Positions 59,701-62,549 of a DNA stretch of 64,000 nucleotides are shown piece by piece. How positions within the stretch are numbered: the stretch's first letter is position 1; each line of letters begins with the position of its first letter. Under the pieces are notes generated by a model. It made no database searches and was not told where the DNA came from. It saw nothing but the letters and a program-made list of their open reading frames with translations. Made by a program: the position numbers and the translations under genes. This stretch comes from Cladorhizidae sp. MBARI D1340-BT2 (Eukaryota > Porifera > Demospongiae > Poecilosclerida > Cladorhizidae). Location: positions 35,914,124 to 35,978,123 of the forward strand of contig JAQNBH010000011.1 in assembly GCA_028752905.1 (NCBI GenBank), in the 5' to 3' direction.

Positions 59701-61643
59701 ATGAATTGTTATTTTATACATACATTTCATTATCATATCATTCATACAGGGTATTGTTGACTTATATTTAACATTATATTATTAAATGCAATGTGTTTGG
59801 ACTGTCCATGTCTCTCTCGCCACATAAATTCATCCAGGTAGCTTCCGGTCTGATGTGCATGGCATCCTTTCATCCTCTTCAGTTTGGTCTTTACCCTATT
59901 CCAATACGACTCAATGTTTTGTGTATGGGTACCCGACCCAGGGTCTACAAAATTCAATGAATGGTTGACAGTTTGGTGGCTAGAGACACCAGCCAGCGAT
60001 CCAACTTGGTTATAAGCCCTCCACTGGTCGGAGTGGATGACTGTGTTGGGTTCAATATGGGCTTGTATAATGGGCAGTAGGGTGGCCGCATCTCTTTTGG
60101 CCACTTCCTGCAACTCTTTTGGCCACTTCCTGCATGTATCCCAAGGCTGGTGAGGTCATGATGGCGACCATTCCAAACACCCAGACTTCTTGGGCTGGAG
60201 GTCTGCCTCTGTGGTGCTGTATGTTAGATTAGGTAAAGTAAGATAATGTGATCCAGATAAGGTAAAATAAGATAAGGTAGGTTTCTAAATATACTATATC
60301 TGTCTATAAACCTTTGGTTTGTGTCGGAAAAGTGATTCATCGATTTGCACCACTCCTCCAAGCGCTTGCAATAACTTGGTCGAACAGACTTCCCTCAGCC
60401 ACTGGTAGATATCCACCCCTCTTTGTGGACTGATGCCAGCATCTCGGCTTGCCTCGCATACCGGATACTCCCTAGCCCACAGATACATTATCAGGACCCA
60501 TTGCCTGAGCGTTAATCTATGTAAAACCAAGAAACAGCATATAGCAAGGGCATTGACAGTGGGTATATAATTGCTAACTTTGATTTCGAAAAAAAACTTC
60601 CTGCTCTGTCTGATACTGGTCCTGGTACTGGTCCTGGTTGAACATGCCAGGCATCTCCAGCAATAGCCATCTGAAACATCCTCTCTTCTGACCTCCCTCA
60701 TGGCAACCCTGGCAGTACACACCTTTAGACAAAAATGGTGTGTCAAAACTATAGCTAACATCACTACGCCTACCAGCATACTTAATTTACATTAATATAT
60801 TTAGCTACAGAATATAGAATATACCGTTAGCATCATACCTTGAGCAATCAGCAGATGTAGATAGAAGTCCTTTGCCCCTAAGGTAGGTCATCAACGTTTC
60901 CACATCCCGAAATACAATCTCTCCTATTTCCAACAGAGACATGCTTTCAGAAGTGATTCTATCTGCAATACTCAGAAGTGATTCTATCTGCAATACTCAG
61001 AAGTGATTCTATCTCTATCTGCAATACTCAGAAGTGATTATATCTGCAATACCCTCATTACCCTCATTAATGTCTTCAAAGGATAGTAATACTCTCATTA
61101 ATGTCTTCAAAGGATGATAGTCCATTTAACACCCATGCTTTTAGTTTAAAAAAATATTTCAATTAATTGTACGGCACGATTTTCAAGGGTCTACTGGCCG
61201 TATATGTGAATTGATCCGCTGGTTCCATCACTGAATTAACCACCTGCCTCCCTCGCACACCATCAGTAGCCAGTAGTGGCAACCCTTATACCTTACGTGA
61301 TCTTATATAGAGAGCACCATAACACACCAGCAGAGACAAATGACACGAGGAAGTTTCTCACATGGGCTCATATTTGGCGCTCTCTTCATCCATTTCATCC
61401 AGCTTTGTTGGCAGCAGGGTGGATGGTGGGCGAGGAGAAGCCCAACTGGAGTTTGCATCCTCTTCAAGGGAAATTTCGGACCCAAAAGAAGCCATTTCAT
61501 TTGCATCCAACTTAGCTCTTTTCTGTTCGTCATCCTCCAATTGATTTTTATCGTCGTCTCGGTTTCTTTTCTTTTTCTTTTTTCCCGTCAAAGAAACTGA
61601 CTCGGTTTTTTTCCTTGAAGACGTCGAACAGATCCTCGGCCAT
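11447..61643 (-). CDS. MTREX: MTR4 exosome-cofactor RNA helicase, gene span (12 exons found, core exons not found)
   Basis: MTR4 is the Ski2-like DExH helicase that feeds RNA to the nuclear exosome. The minus strand carries 12 colinear exons with GT-AG borders and matching phases. They encode the acidic N-terminus, the start of RecA1 with Walker A (AHTSAGKT) and motif Ia ([10 protein letters not shown]), part of the arch/KOW domain ([10 protein letters not shown]), the segment with [11 protein letters not shown], and the C-terminal helical bundle ([28 protein letters not shown]). Not found: the DEVH box, SAT motif, RecA2 and arch start (roughly 450 residues, expected between 44573 and 33916), a short exon between 33669 and 20308, and the last exon of about 16 codons beyond 11447. 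Introns are packed with transposons. It could be a disrupted or misassembled copy. Confidence 0.85.
11617..11662 (-). CDS. MTREX: MTREX exon, 46 nt
   Basis: Reads [15 protein letters not shown] plus one base. Acceptor CTGCAG, donor GTACGT. The leftover G joins GA of the next exon to give Gly, as the family requires. Confidence 0.92.
11959..12195 (-). pseudogene. inverted partial copy of the hAT zinc-finger exon
   Basis: The reverse strand has [16 protein letters not shown] and [13 protein letters not shown], matching 12610-12780 on the plus strand at about 80-90 percent by eye. It lies inside the same hAT element, just within the left TIR. Confidence 0.75.
12618..14388 (+). pseudogene. hAT transposase, ZNF862-like
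   Basis: In order: a TTF-type zinc finger (FCSVCEKW ... [10 protein letters not shown], 12618-12770); a linker typical of the ZNF862 group ([15 protein letters not shown], about 12920-12970); catalytic core pieces ([20 protein letters not shown] at 13130, LDGASAMSG at 13315, [17 protein letters not shown] at 13400, GDTRWLS at 13590); and the C-terminal dimerisation domain ([16 protein letters not shown], to 14388). Frames shift at about 13000, 13350 and 13790. The last part resumes at 16564 after nested insertions. Inactive. Confidence 0.85.
14393..15852 (-). mobile_element. second piggyBac family, internally deleted
   Basis: TTAA lies at 14389-14392 and 15853-15856. The ends are imperfect inverted repeats (CACTTACGCGGCGT and, on the other strand, CTCTTACACTGCGT). 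The minus strand holds an acidic N-terminal frame (15444-15217) and a piggyBac-domain start (15220-14978, [19 protein letters not shown]), after which the catalytic part is missing. The right-hand TTAA is formed by the MITE M1 duplication plus the first base of M1. Confidence 0.82.
15856..16563 (+). mobile_element. MITE family M1, copy 1 (708 bp, TTA duplication)
   Basis: Starts AGGCTTGTCCACACTGCAC and ends with the inverse (GTGCAGTGTGGGAAGGCCT). TTA flanks both sides (15853-15855 and 16564-16566). Subterminal repeats carry AATGCGCGT. An internal frame [20 protein letters not shown] (16036-16120) is also present, inverted and decayed, in copy 2 at 35949. A Harbinger-type origin is likely from the TTA/TAA target. 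Confidence 0.85.
16564..16694 (+). pseudogene. hAT transposase, last segment
   Basis: Reads [20 protein letters not shown] and then [19 protein letters not shown] before a TGA. It directly continues 14388 once M1, one TTA and the piggyBac-like element are removed. Confidence 0.8.
16783..17700. other. no gene recognised (MTREX intron)
   Basis: A block near 17120-17165 (AGAGCTTCCAGAAA, AAGGCC) recurs near 43915, so it is dispersed repeat DNA. A poly-A run lies near 17297. Confidence 0.4.
17715..17868. repeat. dispersed repeat with ACATAACCTCCTTGGAGGAGGT tail motif
   Basis: The stretch runs from TTGGTGAAAATCCATTTGCA through GACAGACGGACAAC to a CCTCC..GGAGG hairpin end. It resembles a short interspersed repeat I recall from several marine animals, an attribution made from memory and not checked. 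Confidence 0.4.
18122..18295 (-). CDS. MTREX: MTREX exon, helical bundle
   Basis: 174 nt, phase 0 at both ends. Contains [20 protein letters not shown] and [14 protein letters not shown]. Acceptor ATCTAG, donor GTACGA. Confidence 0.95.
18368..18629. mobile_element. Harbinger-type MITE, right end truncated
   Basis: Starts AGATTGGTTCACAACACGAC after TTA and has inverted internal arms around a 23-base C run (18499-18521). It is a close relative of 44214-44484. The final 30 bp of the right TIR are missing. Confidence 0.7.
18742..18913 (-). CDS. MTREX: MTREX exon, start of helical bundle
   Basis: 172 nt. With two bases from the previous exon it gives 58 codons: [20 protein letters not shown], then [20 protein letters not shown] and LSCFVFQER. 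Acceptor GTCAG, donor GTACGT. Confidence 0.96.
19162..19194. repeat. poly-G run, 33 bases
   Basis: Uninterrupted G homopolymer in an MTREX intron. It could form G-quadruplexes and may mark uncertain assembly. Confidence 0.95.
19285..19485. repeat. fold-back repeat
   Basis: Inverted arms, ACTTTCTCACTAATCAACGA near 19282 and GATTAGTGAGAAAGTCATTG near 19453, surround a TTCCTGATGAAG core. A partial relative lies at 17885-17960. Confidence 0.6.
19732..19829 (-). CDS. MTREX: MTREX exon
   Basis: 98 nt: [20 protein letters not shown] then [12 protein letters not shown] plus two bases, which join G of the next exon to give Arg. Acceptor CACAG, donor GTAATA. Confidence 0.94.
19918..20025 (-). CDS. 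MTREX: MTREX exon
   Basis: 108 nt, phase 0: [20 protein letters not shown] then [16 protein letters not shown]. Acceptor CCTAG, donor GTAAGT. Confidence 0.93.
20117..20308 (-). CDS. MTREX: MTREX exon, arch to bundle segment
   Basis: 192 nt, phase 0: [37 protein letters not shown]. Acceptor TTGCAG, donor GTGATT. The family normally has about 35-40 residues between the previous exon (33669) and this one. They were not found. Confidence 0.95.
20400..20580. repeat. low-complexity AAT/AAC tract
   Basis: Mixed ATT, AAC and ATC triplets. The apparent hydrophobic frame on the minus strand is an artefact. Confidence 0.85.
20590..21390. other. no gene recognised
   Basis: An open frame at 20957-21277 has no motif I know. 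It could belong to the 5' region of the Mutator-like element that follows, since no left end of that element was identified. Confidence 0.35.
21397..23288 (+). pseudogene. Mutator-like (PF20700-type) transposase, nearly complete
   Basis: Two exons in one consistent reading, about 608 codons. Exon 1 (21397-22368) has a basic N-terminus, a CX2C pair (CNNCGSPL near 21708) and the family motif [15 protein letters not shown] near 22087. Exon 2 (22437-23288) has [30 protein letters not shown] and ends YEAGGF. The 68-bp intron (22369-22436) has GTATGT and CAG. The only breaks are two in-frame stops, TAG at 21877-21879 and TGA at 22243-22245, the second where the family has Trp. Some sequence between the N-terminal part and the GTW motif may be deleted. 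It may be recently inactivated. No TIR was identified. Confidence 0.8.
23289..23664. other. no gene recognised
   Basis: AT-rich 3' flank of the Mutator-like gene, running up to the Harbinger target site. Confidence 0.5.
23881..25615 (+). pseudogene. Harbinger DDE transposase
   Basis: A basic N-terminal part ([20 protein letters not shown], 23881-24099) is followed by exon-like blocks: a helix-turn-helix piece near 24342 ([20 protein letters not shown]), the DDE start near 24615 ([10 protein letters not shown]), [20 protein letters not shown] at 24783, [20 protein letters not shown] near 24991, and the last catalytic segment near 25170 ([15 protein letters not shown]). A TGA (25214-25216) follows FGILAA where Arg is expected, and a lesion follows GKHIVV. 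Introns appear to separate blocks. The gypsy lies just past its end. Inactive in this copy. Confidence 0.8.
25634..25803 (+). repeat. gypsy E1 5' LTR, 170 bp
   Basis: TGTAGCGGCTCC ... GCCGGCTACA, a short TGTAGC/GGCTACA inverted end. ATAG at 25630-25633 matches 28008-28011. A conventional tRNA-type primer site TGGTGACCCCGACG starts at 25805. Confidence 0.85.
25878..26924 (+). CDS. gypsy E1 gag-protease
   Basis: 348 residues. Capsid-like domain from about residue 15 ([20 protein letters not shown]), a degenerate zinc-knuckle region near 205-225 ([18 protein letters not shown]), and an aspartic protease with [13 protein letters not shown] near residue 257 and ILGLDF near 324. The stop at 26922 separates it from the RT frame, as in two-frame gypsy elements. 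It packages element RNA. The frame itself is intact. Confidence 0.88.
   Translation: MAESAAATAAAISAVSLKLPTFWSADPEVWFAQTEAQFAVRNIVTDETKYYHVIVSLDQRVANRLRAFILAPPDNGKYDALKGALLACYGLTNAQKATKLIHLDGLGDRRPTDLLADMMSLKGNTPVDDIFRELFLEQLPHDVRDILAPLDLETMSALARAADRIMESRARSTPQLSLVKQPPKRFNPKPPELTAATSTKEAPSLCWHHTNFGAKAKNCRPPCSYPGNTTNKPLVGNLAGQNSTRLLHIWDKISGLRFLVDSGAEVSVFPVSNHDRRPQKRGKPLVAANGTSIATYGTKTMPLNLSFRSVEWDFILADVSQPILGLDFFRAHQIMIDAHGRRLIDSCS
26985..28055 (+). CDS. gypsy E1 reverse transcriptase, truncated in RNase H
   Basis: Shows RT motifs in order: [47 protein letters not shown], the active site FVYLDD near residue 188, and the thumb/connection [19 protein letters not shown]. RNase H begins ([20 protein letters not shown]) and stops at 27990 where the deletion joins the LTR end. 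Residues after that are read-through into flanking DNA. No integrase remains, so this copy cannot move by itself. Confidence 0.88.
   Translation: MDEFTRILLDFPMLTTANFSSTQVRHGVEHHIPTKGPPTHACARRLAPDKLAIARQAFNQMEELGIVRCSSSAWASPLHMVPKKSGDWRPCGDYRRLNDITVPDRYPIPQVQDFTALLSGKTIFSKVDLVKGYHQIPMAPEDIAKTAVITPFGLFEFLRMPFGVCNAGQSFQRMMDHILQSLDFAFVYLDDILVASSSPAQHRRHLRHLFKTLTAHGLVLNTDKCVFGATILDFLGHQVSATGIQPMSERVAAINNFPPPQQKKGLQEFLGMINFYHRFVPHATQLLRPLHQEVNSGNKSINWSPQLTDAFQAAKDALANATLLIHPDQAATTSITVAPATIVISIISFTDITILL
28069..29105 (-). pseudogene. Harbinger accessory MADF-type DNA-binding protein
   Basis: Minus-strand exons. The first (29105 to about 29006) starts [12 protein letters not shown] and, after a frameshift, gives [18 protein letters not shown]. 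The second (about 28920-28740) reads [20 protein letters not shown], a MADF/Myb-SANT domain. The C-terminal exon (28449-28069) has [13 protein letters not shown], a Gln run and [13 protein letters not shown], which resembles a BESS-like tail. Such two-gene Harbinger elements are known: the accessory protein binds DNA and helps import the transposase. A small deletion in the first exon breaks this copy. Confidence 0.7.
29337..29735. other. no gene; short tandem duplication
   Basis: Two diverged copies of a stretch with GAAGGCTGCACTG and GGATGA.GAGAGAGCA lie near 29580-29710. Confidence 0.5.
29745..30562. mobile_element. fold-back element with arms of about 190 bp
   Basis: The left arm (29752-29945) and inverted right arm (30372-30560) share GTCTCTCTGTGTG, TATCAAGTCCATACCATGAA (as inverse) and CCTCAAAA. 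The centre holds an open frame (30339-30058, minus) with no recognised domain. Ends and target duplication were not resolved. Confidence 0.7.
30563..31700. other. no gene recognised
   Basis: AT-rich DNA. A GCTCTTTCTATGCTCTAT block is shared with about 1110-1130. Confidence 0.4.
31703..32791. repeat. minisatellite, 38-bp hairpin unit, about 28 copies
   Basis: Each unit has CTGTTGGCATC, a short spacer CGTCCCGAGGCA, then GATGCAACAG, which is the inverse of the start apart from one bulged G. Early units alternate 38 and 40 bp. A shortened variant containing GATGCCTGTTGGCCTTCG appears twice, 180 bp apart, showing a higher-order unit. Long open frames on both strands are a by-product of the period. 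Confidence 0.97.
32792..33668. other. no gene recognised (MTREX intron)
   Basis: No family match. The short missing MTREX exon expected before 20308 was looked for here and not seen. Confidence 0.4.
33669..33916 (-). CDS. MTREX: MTREX exon, arch/KOW domain
   Basis: 248 nt: two bases plus 82 codons. Reads [53 protein letters not shown]. Acceptor CCACAG, donor GTGTTT (weak). The leading two bases require a previous exon ending in one base. Exon 4 ends in phase 0, so it cannot be the direct neighbour. Confidence 0.95.
34083..34390. repeat. minisatellite, 38-bp unit, about 7 to 8 copies
   Basis: Unit ATTGGATTGACTTGCCAATT followed by AAGAAAGAGGGGTGGGGC. Later copies lose 4-20 bp. Confidence 0.93.
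34633..35065. mobile_element. Harbinger-type MITE, 433 bp
   Basis: Starts AGGCTGATTCACAATATGC and ends with the near-inverse GCATATTGTGAACCAGCCC. TAA at 34630-34632 and 35066-35068. Ends resemble the autonomous Harbinger at 23668. No coding content. Confidence 0.85.
35241..35438. mobile_element. TTAA-flanked piggyBac-like MITE, 198 bp
   Basis: Starts CTCTTAGAGCCCGAGCGG and ends ATAGGGTTCTAAGGG. TTAA at 35237-35240 and 35439-35442. Same family as 7298-7455, sharing GCGGCCGATTTTTCGGC. Confidence 0.85.
35949..36621 (-). mobile_element. MITE family M1, copy 2 (673 bp, TAA duplication)
   Basis: Inverted relative of 15856-16563. Ends AGGCCTGTCCACAC... and ...GTGTGGACAGGCCT. TAA at 35946-35948, with the right copy now at 39111-39113 beyond piggyBac A (also 36622-36624). 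The junction T+TAA made the TTAA used by piggyBac A. Confidence 0.87.
36625..39109 (+). mobile_element. piggyBac copy A, internally deleted
   Basis: TTAA at 36621-36624 and 39110-39113. Left end CCGATTAAACGCCGTAAGCG, right end (inverse) CCGATTGCACGCCGTATTCC. About 0.78 kb of the catalytic region is missing relative to copy B. Confidence 0.93.
36856..38392 (+). pseudogene. piggyBac transposase, copy A
   Basis: Exon 1 (36856-37021) is an acidic N-terminus ([20 protein letters not shown]). A 262-bp intron follows (GTAAGT...CAG). Exon 2 from 37284 has an Arg-Gly-rich linker ([18 protein letters not shown]) and then the piggyBac domain to the first catalytic Asp ([11 protein letters not shown]). 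A deletion joins this near 38190 to the C-terminal cysteine-rich domain ([19 protein letters not shown] ... CRKYHT-like end, stop at 38390). The second and third catalytic Asp are gone. Its frame is unbroken at GACTATACAG, where B and C carry an extra TA. Confidence 0.9.
39114..39804. other. no gene recognised
   Basis: A minus-strand open frame (39510-39289) rich in Asp/Glu ends in DYDSD. It resembles acidic N-terminal pieces of transposases but matches nothing specific. Confidence 0.35.
39822..42322 (+). mobile_element. uncharacterised DNA transposon with TIRs of about 190 bp
   Basis: The left end starts TAGGAGTAGGCTATA and the right end is its inverse (TATAGCCCACTCCTA). Inverted arms of about 140-190 bp share GGGCTGAGTTTTT, GTTCTATATAACCTATCTCA, CATGAA.TGGG and GTGTGCA. 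ATTATAG flanks both sides (39815-39821 and about 42323-42329), a 7-bp duplication. Inside is one protein family in several frames (40100-41990). I cannot assign it to a named superfamily. Confidence 0.75.
40100..41990 (+). pseudogene. unassigned transposase-like protein
   Basis: Blocks in order: 40185-40425 ([37 protein letters not shown]), 40425-41025 ([60 protein letters not shown]), 40970-41275 ([36 protein letters not shown]), 41304-41552, and a C-terminal small domain at 41670-41910 ([38 protein letters not shown]) that looks like a Tudor or chromo-like barrel. Frameshifts occur near 40425, 40980, 41275 and 41552. I recall similar unnamed proteins in other invertebrate genomes, which fits a transposon family, but no catalytic triad was located. 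The N-terminus seems missing. Confidence 0.6.
42330..44210. other. no gene recognised (MTREX intron region)
   Basis: Contains a 92-bp tandem duplication at about 43493-43680 and a 34-bp unit repeated three times at about 44073-44168. The missing MTREX helicase exons should lie between 44573 and 33916. None of the DEVH, SAT or RecA2 motifs was seen on the minus strand here. Confidence 0.5.
44214..44484. mobile_element. Harbinger-type MITE, 271 bp
   Basis: Starts AGGCTGGCTCCCAACACGAT. The right end is its near inverse (ACGATGGCCGAGCG read back). TTA at 44211-44213 and 44485-44487. Internal arms are inverted (TGATTGGTCCGACG...). Same family as 18368. Confidence 0.85.
44573..44686 (-). CDS. MTREX: MTREX exon 4
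   Basis: 114 nt, 38 codons: [20 protein letters not shown] then [18 protein letters not shown]. This is RecA1 motif Ia/Ib, ending just before the expected LRSMLYRGS segment. Acceptor GTGTAG, donor GTAGGT. Confidence 0.96.
44691..44758. repeat. (CA)n microsatellite
   Basis: CA dinucleotides with a short TGCACGCACG interruption, beside the exon 4 acceptor. The tract makes the polypyrimidine (GT on the minus strand) region upstream of that acceptor. Confidence 0.97.
45250..45486 (-). CDS. MTREX: MTREX exon 3, Walker A
   Basis: 237 nt, phase 0: [60 protein letters not shown], ending CTTPIK. Acceptor ATCCAG, donor [14 protein letters not shown] is the ATP-binding loop. Confidence 0.97.
45845..46110. 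repeat. minisatellite, 21-22-bp unit, about 12 copies
   Basis: Unit TTCCCAGCCTGCAAGACTAG plus GG, with variants GAAAG and TGTAAG. Confidence 0.93.
48775..48964 (+). repeat. gypsy E2 5' LTR, 190 bp
   Basis: Starts TAGAGGATAACC and ends ATTCTCTA, a 5-bp TAGAG/CTCTA inverted end instead of TG..CA. Identical by eye to the 3' LTR (54162-54351). TATA-like tracts lie near 48824-48838. Confidence 0.95.
48882..48895 (+). promoter_or_regulatory. putative RNA 5' end / self-primer of E2
   Basis: ATAAGTTGCCTACA is the exact reverse complement of the 14 bases right after the LTR (48965-48978). In the Tf1/sushi mode of priming the RNA 5' end folds back on the primer site. Transcription would have to start at or near 48882, about 45 bp past TATA-like sequence. 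Confidence 0.6.
48965..48978 (+). other. E2 primer binding site
   Basis: TGTAGGCAACTTAT begins at the base after the LTR, where a primer site must be. It lacks the TGG start of a tRNA 3'-end match, and pairs with 48882-48895 instead. Confidence 0.65.
49013..52681 (+). CDS. gypsy E2 gag-protease-RT-RNase H polyprotein
   Basis: 1,222 residues from the first ATG after the primer site. A C2H2-type finger lies at about residues 25-54 ([11 protein letters not shown] ... TTHASVH). A capsid-like region spans about 80-240, then a Pro-rich linker and a cysteine-rich zinc-knuckle region near 330-375 ([24 protein letters not shown]). Protease has ADTGCQSCL near 448. RT has [11 protein letters not shown] near 735 and an unusual active-site box CIDDALLW near 832 (YxDD in most relatives). 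RNase H has [16 protein letters not shown] near 981 and ends in [10 protein letters not shown]. The stop at 52679 lies past RNase H, in the linker to integrase. Confidence 0.93.
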   Translation: METPEHSFRHPLHLTPTRLMAVRCPIVGCDFATAADMPPVVAAAVLTTHASVHTNAPRAKPAPVRRPEIAPGGTTEGWSYFVTRWKAYSQAVHLAGRDISVQLLECCEQKLRRDVTRNAVGPVPIEDMEEGDLLKAIRELAVREENPKVARVALSRMMQDRGETVRSFAARLRGQAEVCRFTKKCTNCEAISNQGEERVADQICVGLADAEIQEDLLKDPNQNMTVEEAIRFVEVRTAGKRSAVTMTTPTATHGIEDQGDGGEALVSRYRHTLRRPTPHMTPPTPKPNNMRPRATPPPHPTQPRGSHPNQRSPQTRGQSTNPPPRPNKAVCLYCGLTGHGEQERTAIRRLQCPAFGTTCTSCSKTNHYPSMCWQTLEFENAVSERIDTMAEGALPHQAWDSSSQTWHQRRSPPQPNIEVLVSTCAEDFRTHGHTLRHETHQVATTALADTGCQSCLAGPQLMASLRLKEQDLIPACLIMHSASGTNLPIIGAALIRICVKASGHSTRQMVYISNIATKLYLSMTTCMDLGLISSGFPLSTPMGTHPGLPTHGHPARTNTACLHAIDRPFKRAKGDDPITTTMPQDRRSGGGEPQTGMRSTTGTHNEHPRTCSCPPRSQPPPRPTTLPYPATEANREKLEKHLLDLYASSAFNVCEQQTLPMMSGPPLSLKIDPSASPKPCHTPIDIPVHWQEEVKAGLDRDVRLGVLEKVPLGTPVTWCHRMVICTKKNGSLRRTIDFQALNQHATRETHHCASPFHQTRAVPANTKKTIFDAWNGYHSVALDKRDRHFTTFITPWGRYRYCSAPQGYIASGDAYTARYDALVAHLQHKTKCIDDALLWSTTIEEAFHRAAEWLEICAVNGITLNPRKFHFAKDEVEFAGFTITKKEVKPATKYLEAITDFPTPTNITDVRAWFGLVNQVAYTFSMAAIMSPFRSLLKPSVTFMWTEPLDQAFKASKLEICERIREGVTIFNKDRPTCLATDWSKDGIGYWLFQKHCQCPSLEVLCCQEGWKVTLVGSRFTHPAESRYAPVEGEALAVADALDKTRHFVLGCKNLSIAVDHKPLLKLFGDRCLEDIANPRLRNLKEKTLRYRFRMVYIPGVRNLTSDALSRHPSGTKQPTRMQPQDDSHLTNPSCSPIGKSISATISTTYPTDQDDMGLTTAMCAAVSHIPISWESLQSATATDQQLQDLMWIIEEGTPLEKSNDATRNQGLPPTDGRHDRH
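52623..52860 (+). CDS. gypsy E2 integrase zinc-binding domain (shifted frame)
   Basis: This frame, one base off the polyprotein frame, encodes an HHCC domain: [20 protein letters not shown] then the Cys pair region near 52850. The core integrase resumes in the original frame at about 52856, so a +1 change before and a compensating change after the domain are implied. I do not join them. Confidence 0.75.
52850..54115 (+). CDS. gypsy E2 integrase core and C-terminal domain
   Basis: 421 residues in this frame. DD35E core: [20 protein letters not shown] (first Asp), [10 protein letters not shown] (second Asp), [19 protein letters not shown] (Glu). A GPY/F-like barrel follows at about 235-280 ([20 protein letters not shown]), then a Pro/Thr-rich tail of about 130 residues with a basic end ([16 protein letters not shown]). 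No chromodomain seen. The frame is the same as the 49013 polyprotein. Confidence 0.9.
   Translation: MPICNGNAPSQAAMPSITPIDPEYPFQHICADFFHHEGSAYLVLVDRYSGWPIVTPAHNGATGLTRILRETFSTFGIPDTLTTDGGPEFTAHSTREFLQTWGVHHRVSSAYNPHSNCRAEVAVKTVKRIIAGNTGAGGSLDNAFHRALLQYRNGPSQDTGISPAVCLFGRATRDLLPGIPQRFRPHQEWDIRTDQRERALSKRRIDGRARWDEHSQGLSPLKCGDTVLVQNQTGRHPTKWDKSGTVVEVLQFHQYAVRTDGSGRLTTRNRRYLRKYTPLHYKDAHPAQRPLPDTHYTPPVQTPHTSPTNQTPLVPVQPLAIATPALPQPTTPTPPPTTPVSHPTTPTTVTPRLPVLATPATQTTPDQSLTRSYASVAKTPHRPQLLRGKPTAGNTLNRMPPPPVILRRSKRGPKPVDRYGH
54162..54351 (+). repeat. gypsy E2 3' LTR, 190 bp
   Basis: Same length as the 5' LTR, with no difference seen by eye. Preceded by the purine tract ending GGGGGAGG. Confidence 0.95.
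55016..58259 (-). mobile_element. piggyBac copy C, inverted relative to B
   Basis: The 5' end lies at 58259, next to TTAA 58260-58263, with the inverse of CCGATTAAACGCCGTAAG. The 3' end at 55016 has GATTGCACGCCGTATTCC but its terminal two bases and the TTAA are lost. Tail to tail with B. Confidence 0.92.
55743..58074 (-). pseudogene. piggyBac transposase, copy C
   Basis: Same gene structure as B, with start at 58074 and stop at 55743. It shares B's extra TA (near 57222) and B's G5 run (C5 on the plus strand near 56690). It has its own extra base in GTGTAGTGAGAG near 56580. The three Asp motifs and the full cysteine-rich domain ([20 protein letters not shown]) are present, but four frame segments are needed to read through. 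Inactive. Confidence 0.9.
58264..58870. other. no gene recognised (MTREX intron 2)
   Basis: A minus-strand open frame 58579-58394 ([19 protein letters not shown], acidic end) has no family match. Confidence 0.35.
58879..58984 (-). CDS. MTREX: MTREX exon 2
   Basis: 106 nt: [20 protein letters not shown] then [15 protein letters not shown]. Acceptor CTGCAG, donor GTAAGG. Joins exon 1 through a split Met codon (AT|G) only if the A-run in exon 1 is one base shorter. Confidence 0.94.
59486..61217 (-). mobile_element. Merlin element, 1,732 bp
   Basis: TIR of about 45 bp, starting GGATCAATTCACATATACGG and continuing to AAAATCGTGC. 8-bp target duplication GCTGGTTC at 59478-59485 and 61218-61225. 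It lies in MTREX intron 1. Tandem units of 24 bp (near 60955-61050) and a 28-bp pair (near 61066-61120) fill its 5' part. Confidence 0.95.
59742..60993 (-). pseudogene. Merlin (IS1595-like) transposase
   Basis: Four exon-like blocks: 60993-60837 (N-terminus, [10 protein letters not shown]), 60722-60588 (zinc-ribbon region, [25 protein letters not shown]), 60521-60308 ([35 protein letters not shown]) and 60218-59742 ([45 protein letters not shown]). Catalytic residues fit D (QIDES), D (HSDQW) and N/E (QNIESYW). A 22-bp tandem duplication (60092-60135) frameshifts the last exon after EVAKR. Otherwise it reads cleanly, so loss of function looks recent. Confidence 0.85.
61362..61643 (-). CDS. MTREX: MTREX exon 1 with one-base homopolymer excess
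   Basis: The ATG at 61643 gives [12 protein letters not shown], like MTR4 N-termini (short acidic start with DLF..VF). In the sequence as given this frame ends within 32 codons. The rest of the exon ([34 protein letters not shown]) is open one frame over. A run of seven A (T at 61606-61612 on the plus strand) with one base removed makes 281 nt, giving the right phase for exon 2. Donor GTGAGA. Sequencing error or a real frameshift. Confidence 0.85.
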
Positions 61644-61679
61644 ATTTGCCACGTGGAATGCATTTAGCATAGCGGTAAA

Positions 61680-62545
61680 GGGTTGCCTAAACTAGGGAAG
61701 GCAGCGAGCGAGACTTAGCTAGTGGTCCTCGAGGAAAGAAACTCAAGGCACAGTACGGTTGACACTTTGCAGACTCCATCTCTTTGAGGTTAATTCTTTG
61801 CCTTCTCTATTGACCTGACACCTGAGATCATCATAGCATTATGAGTGCTTTGCTCACCATTCAAAGAAGTGCTATCGTCATCAAATCCCTCACGGACTCA
61901 TCTAAATTTCTAGATTTGTTTTTTTTCGAAATCATGATCTCTGTTGCACTAACTCCGTCTCCGTCTCCCAGCACAGTCGGTTAAAATGCCCTTGTTTACA
62001 ATTGTGAATTAAAAAATGGTTCTTGATACAGCTGGAGGGGTGGGACTTAAATGCTAAGAGCATGTAGGCTGCCCTACTTATCTTACTGAAGTTCTAGGTG
62101 CATTCTCCCTCGGGTTTTTTGTGCTTTCCCCCCTTTTTCTCTCCATATATCTGAGACCACATTCAGACCTAAATTTCAAATGAAAGGCACCTATATAGCA
62201 GTTAGCCAATTTTACAACCAACCATCGTACATAATTAACTGAGACTACTGAAAAACTTGCAAAATCCTTGTAGGGATAAATGGAACATGTTTATTTACGC
62301 ATGTGATGTGAAATAGTAATCCATCTCGACTGCCCCTCCCTCCTTTTTTCAGCCCAATTATGAGATGAAAAAAATTCTCATATGCCAGAGAAGTTTCACA
62401 GTACATGATGTTGTTATACACGCATATATACACCATGCACTCTTCATTCATAAGACAATTATTTCTTGACTTAATAAGTGACTTTCTCAATTAGTTTCTC
62501 AATATTTTGACTAGGTCCCCTAGCCTTCCTGATAGTTCCATCTGT
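61680..62545. other. no gene recognised upstream of MTREX
   Basis: The first few hundred bases must hold the MTREX promoter. No TATA box or named motif could be supported. Confidence 0.35.
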
Positions 62546-62549
62546 ATTC

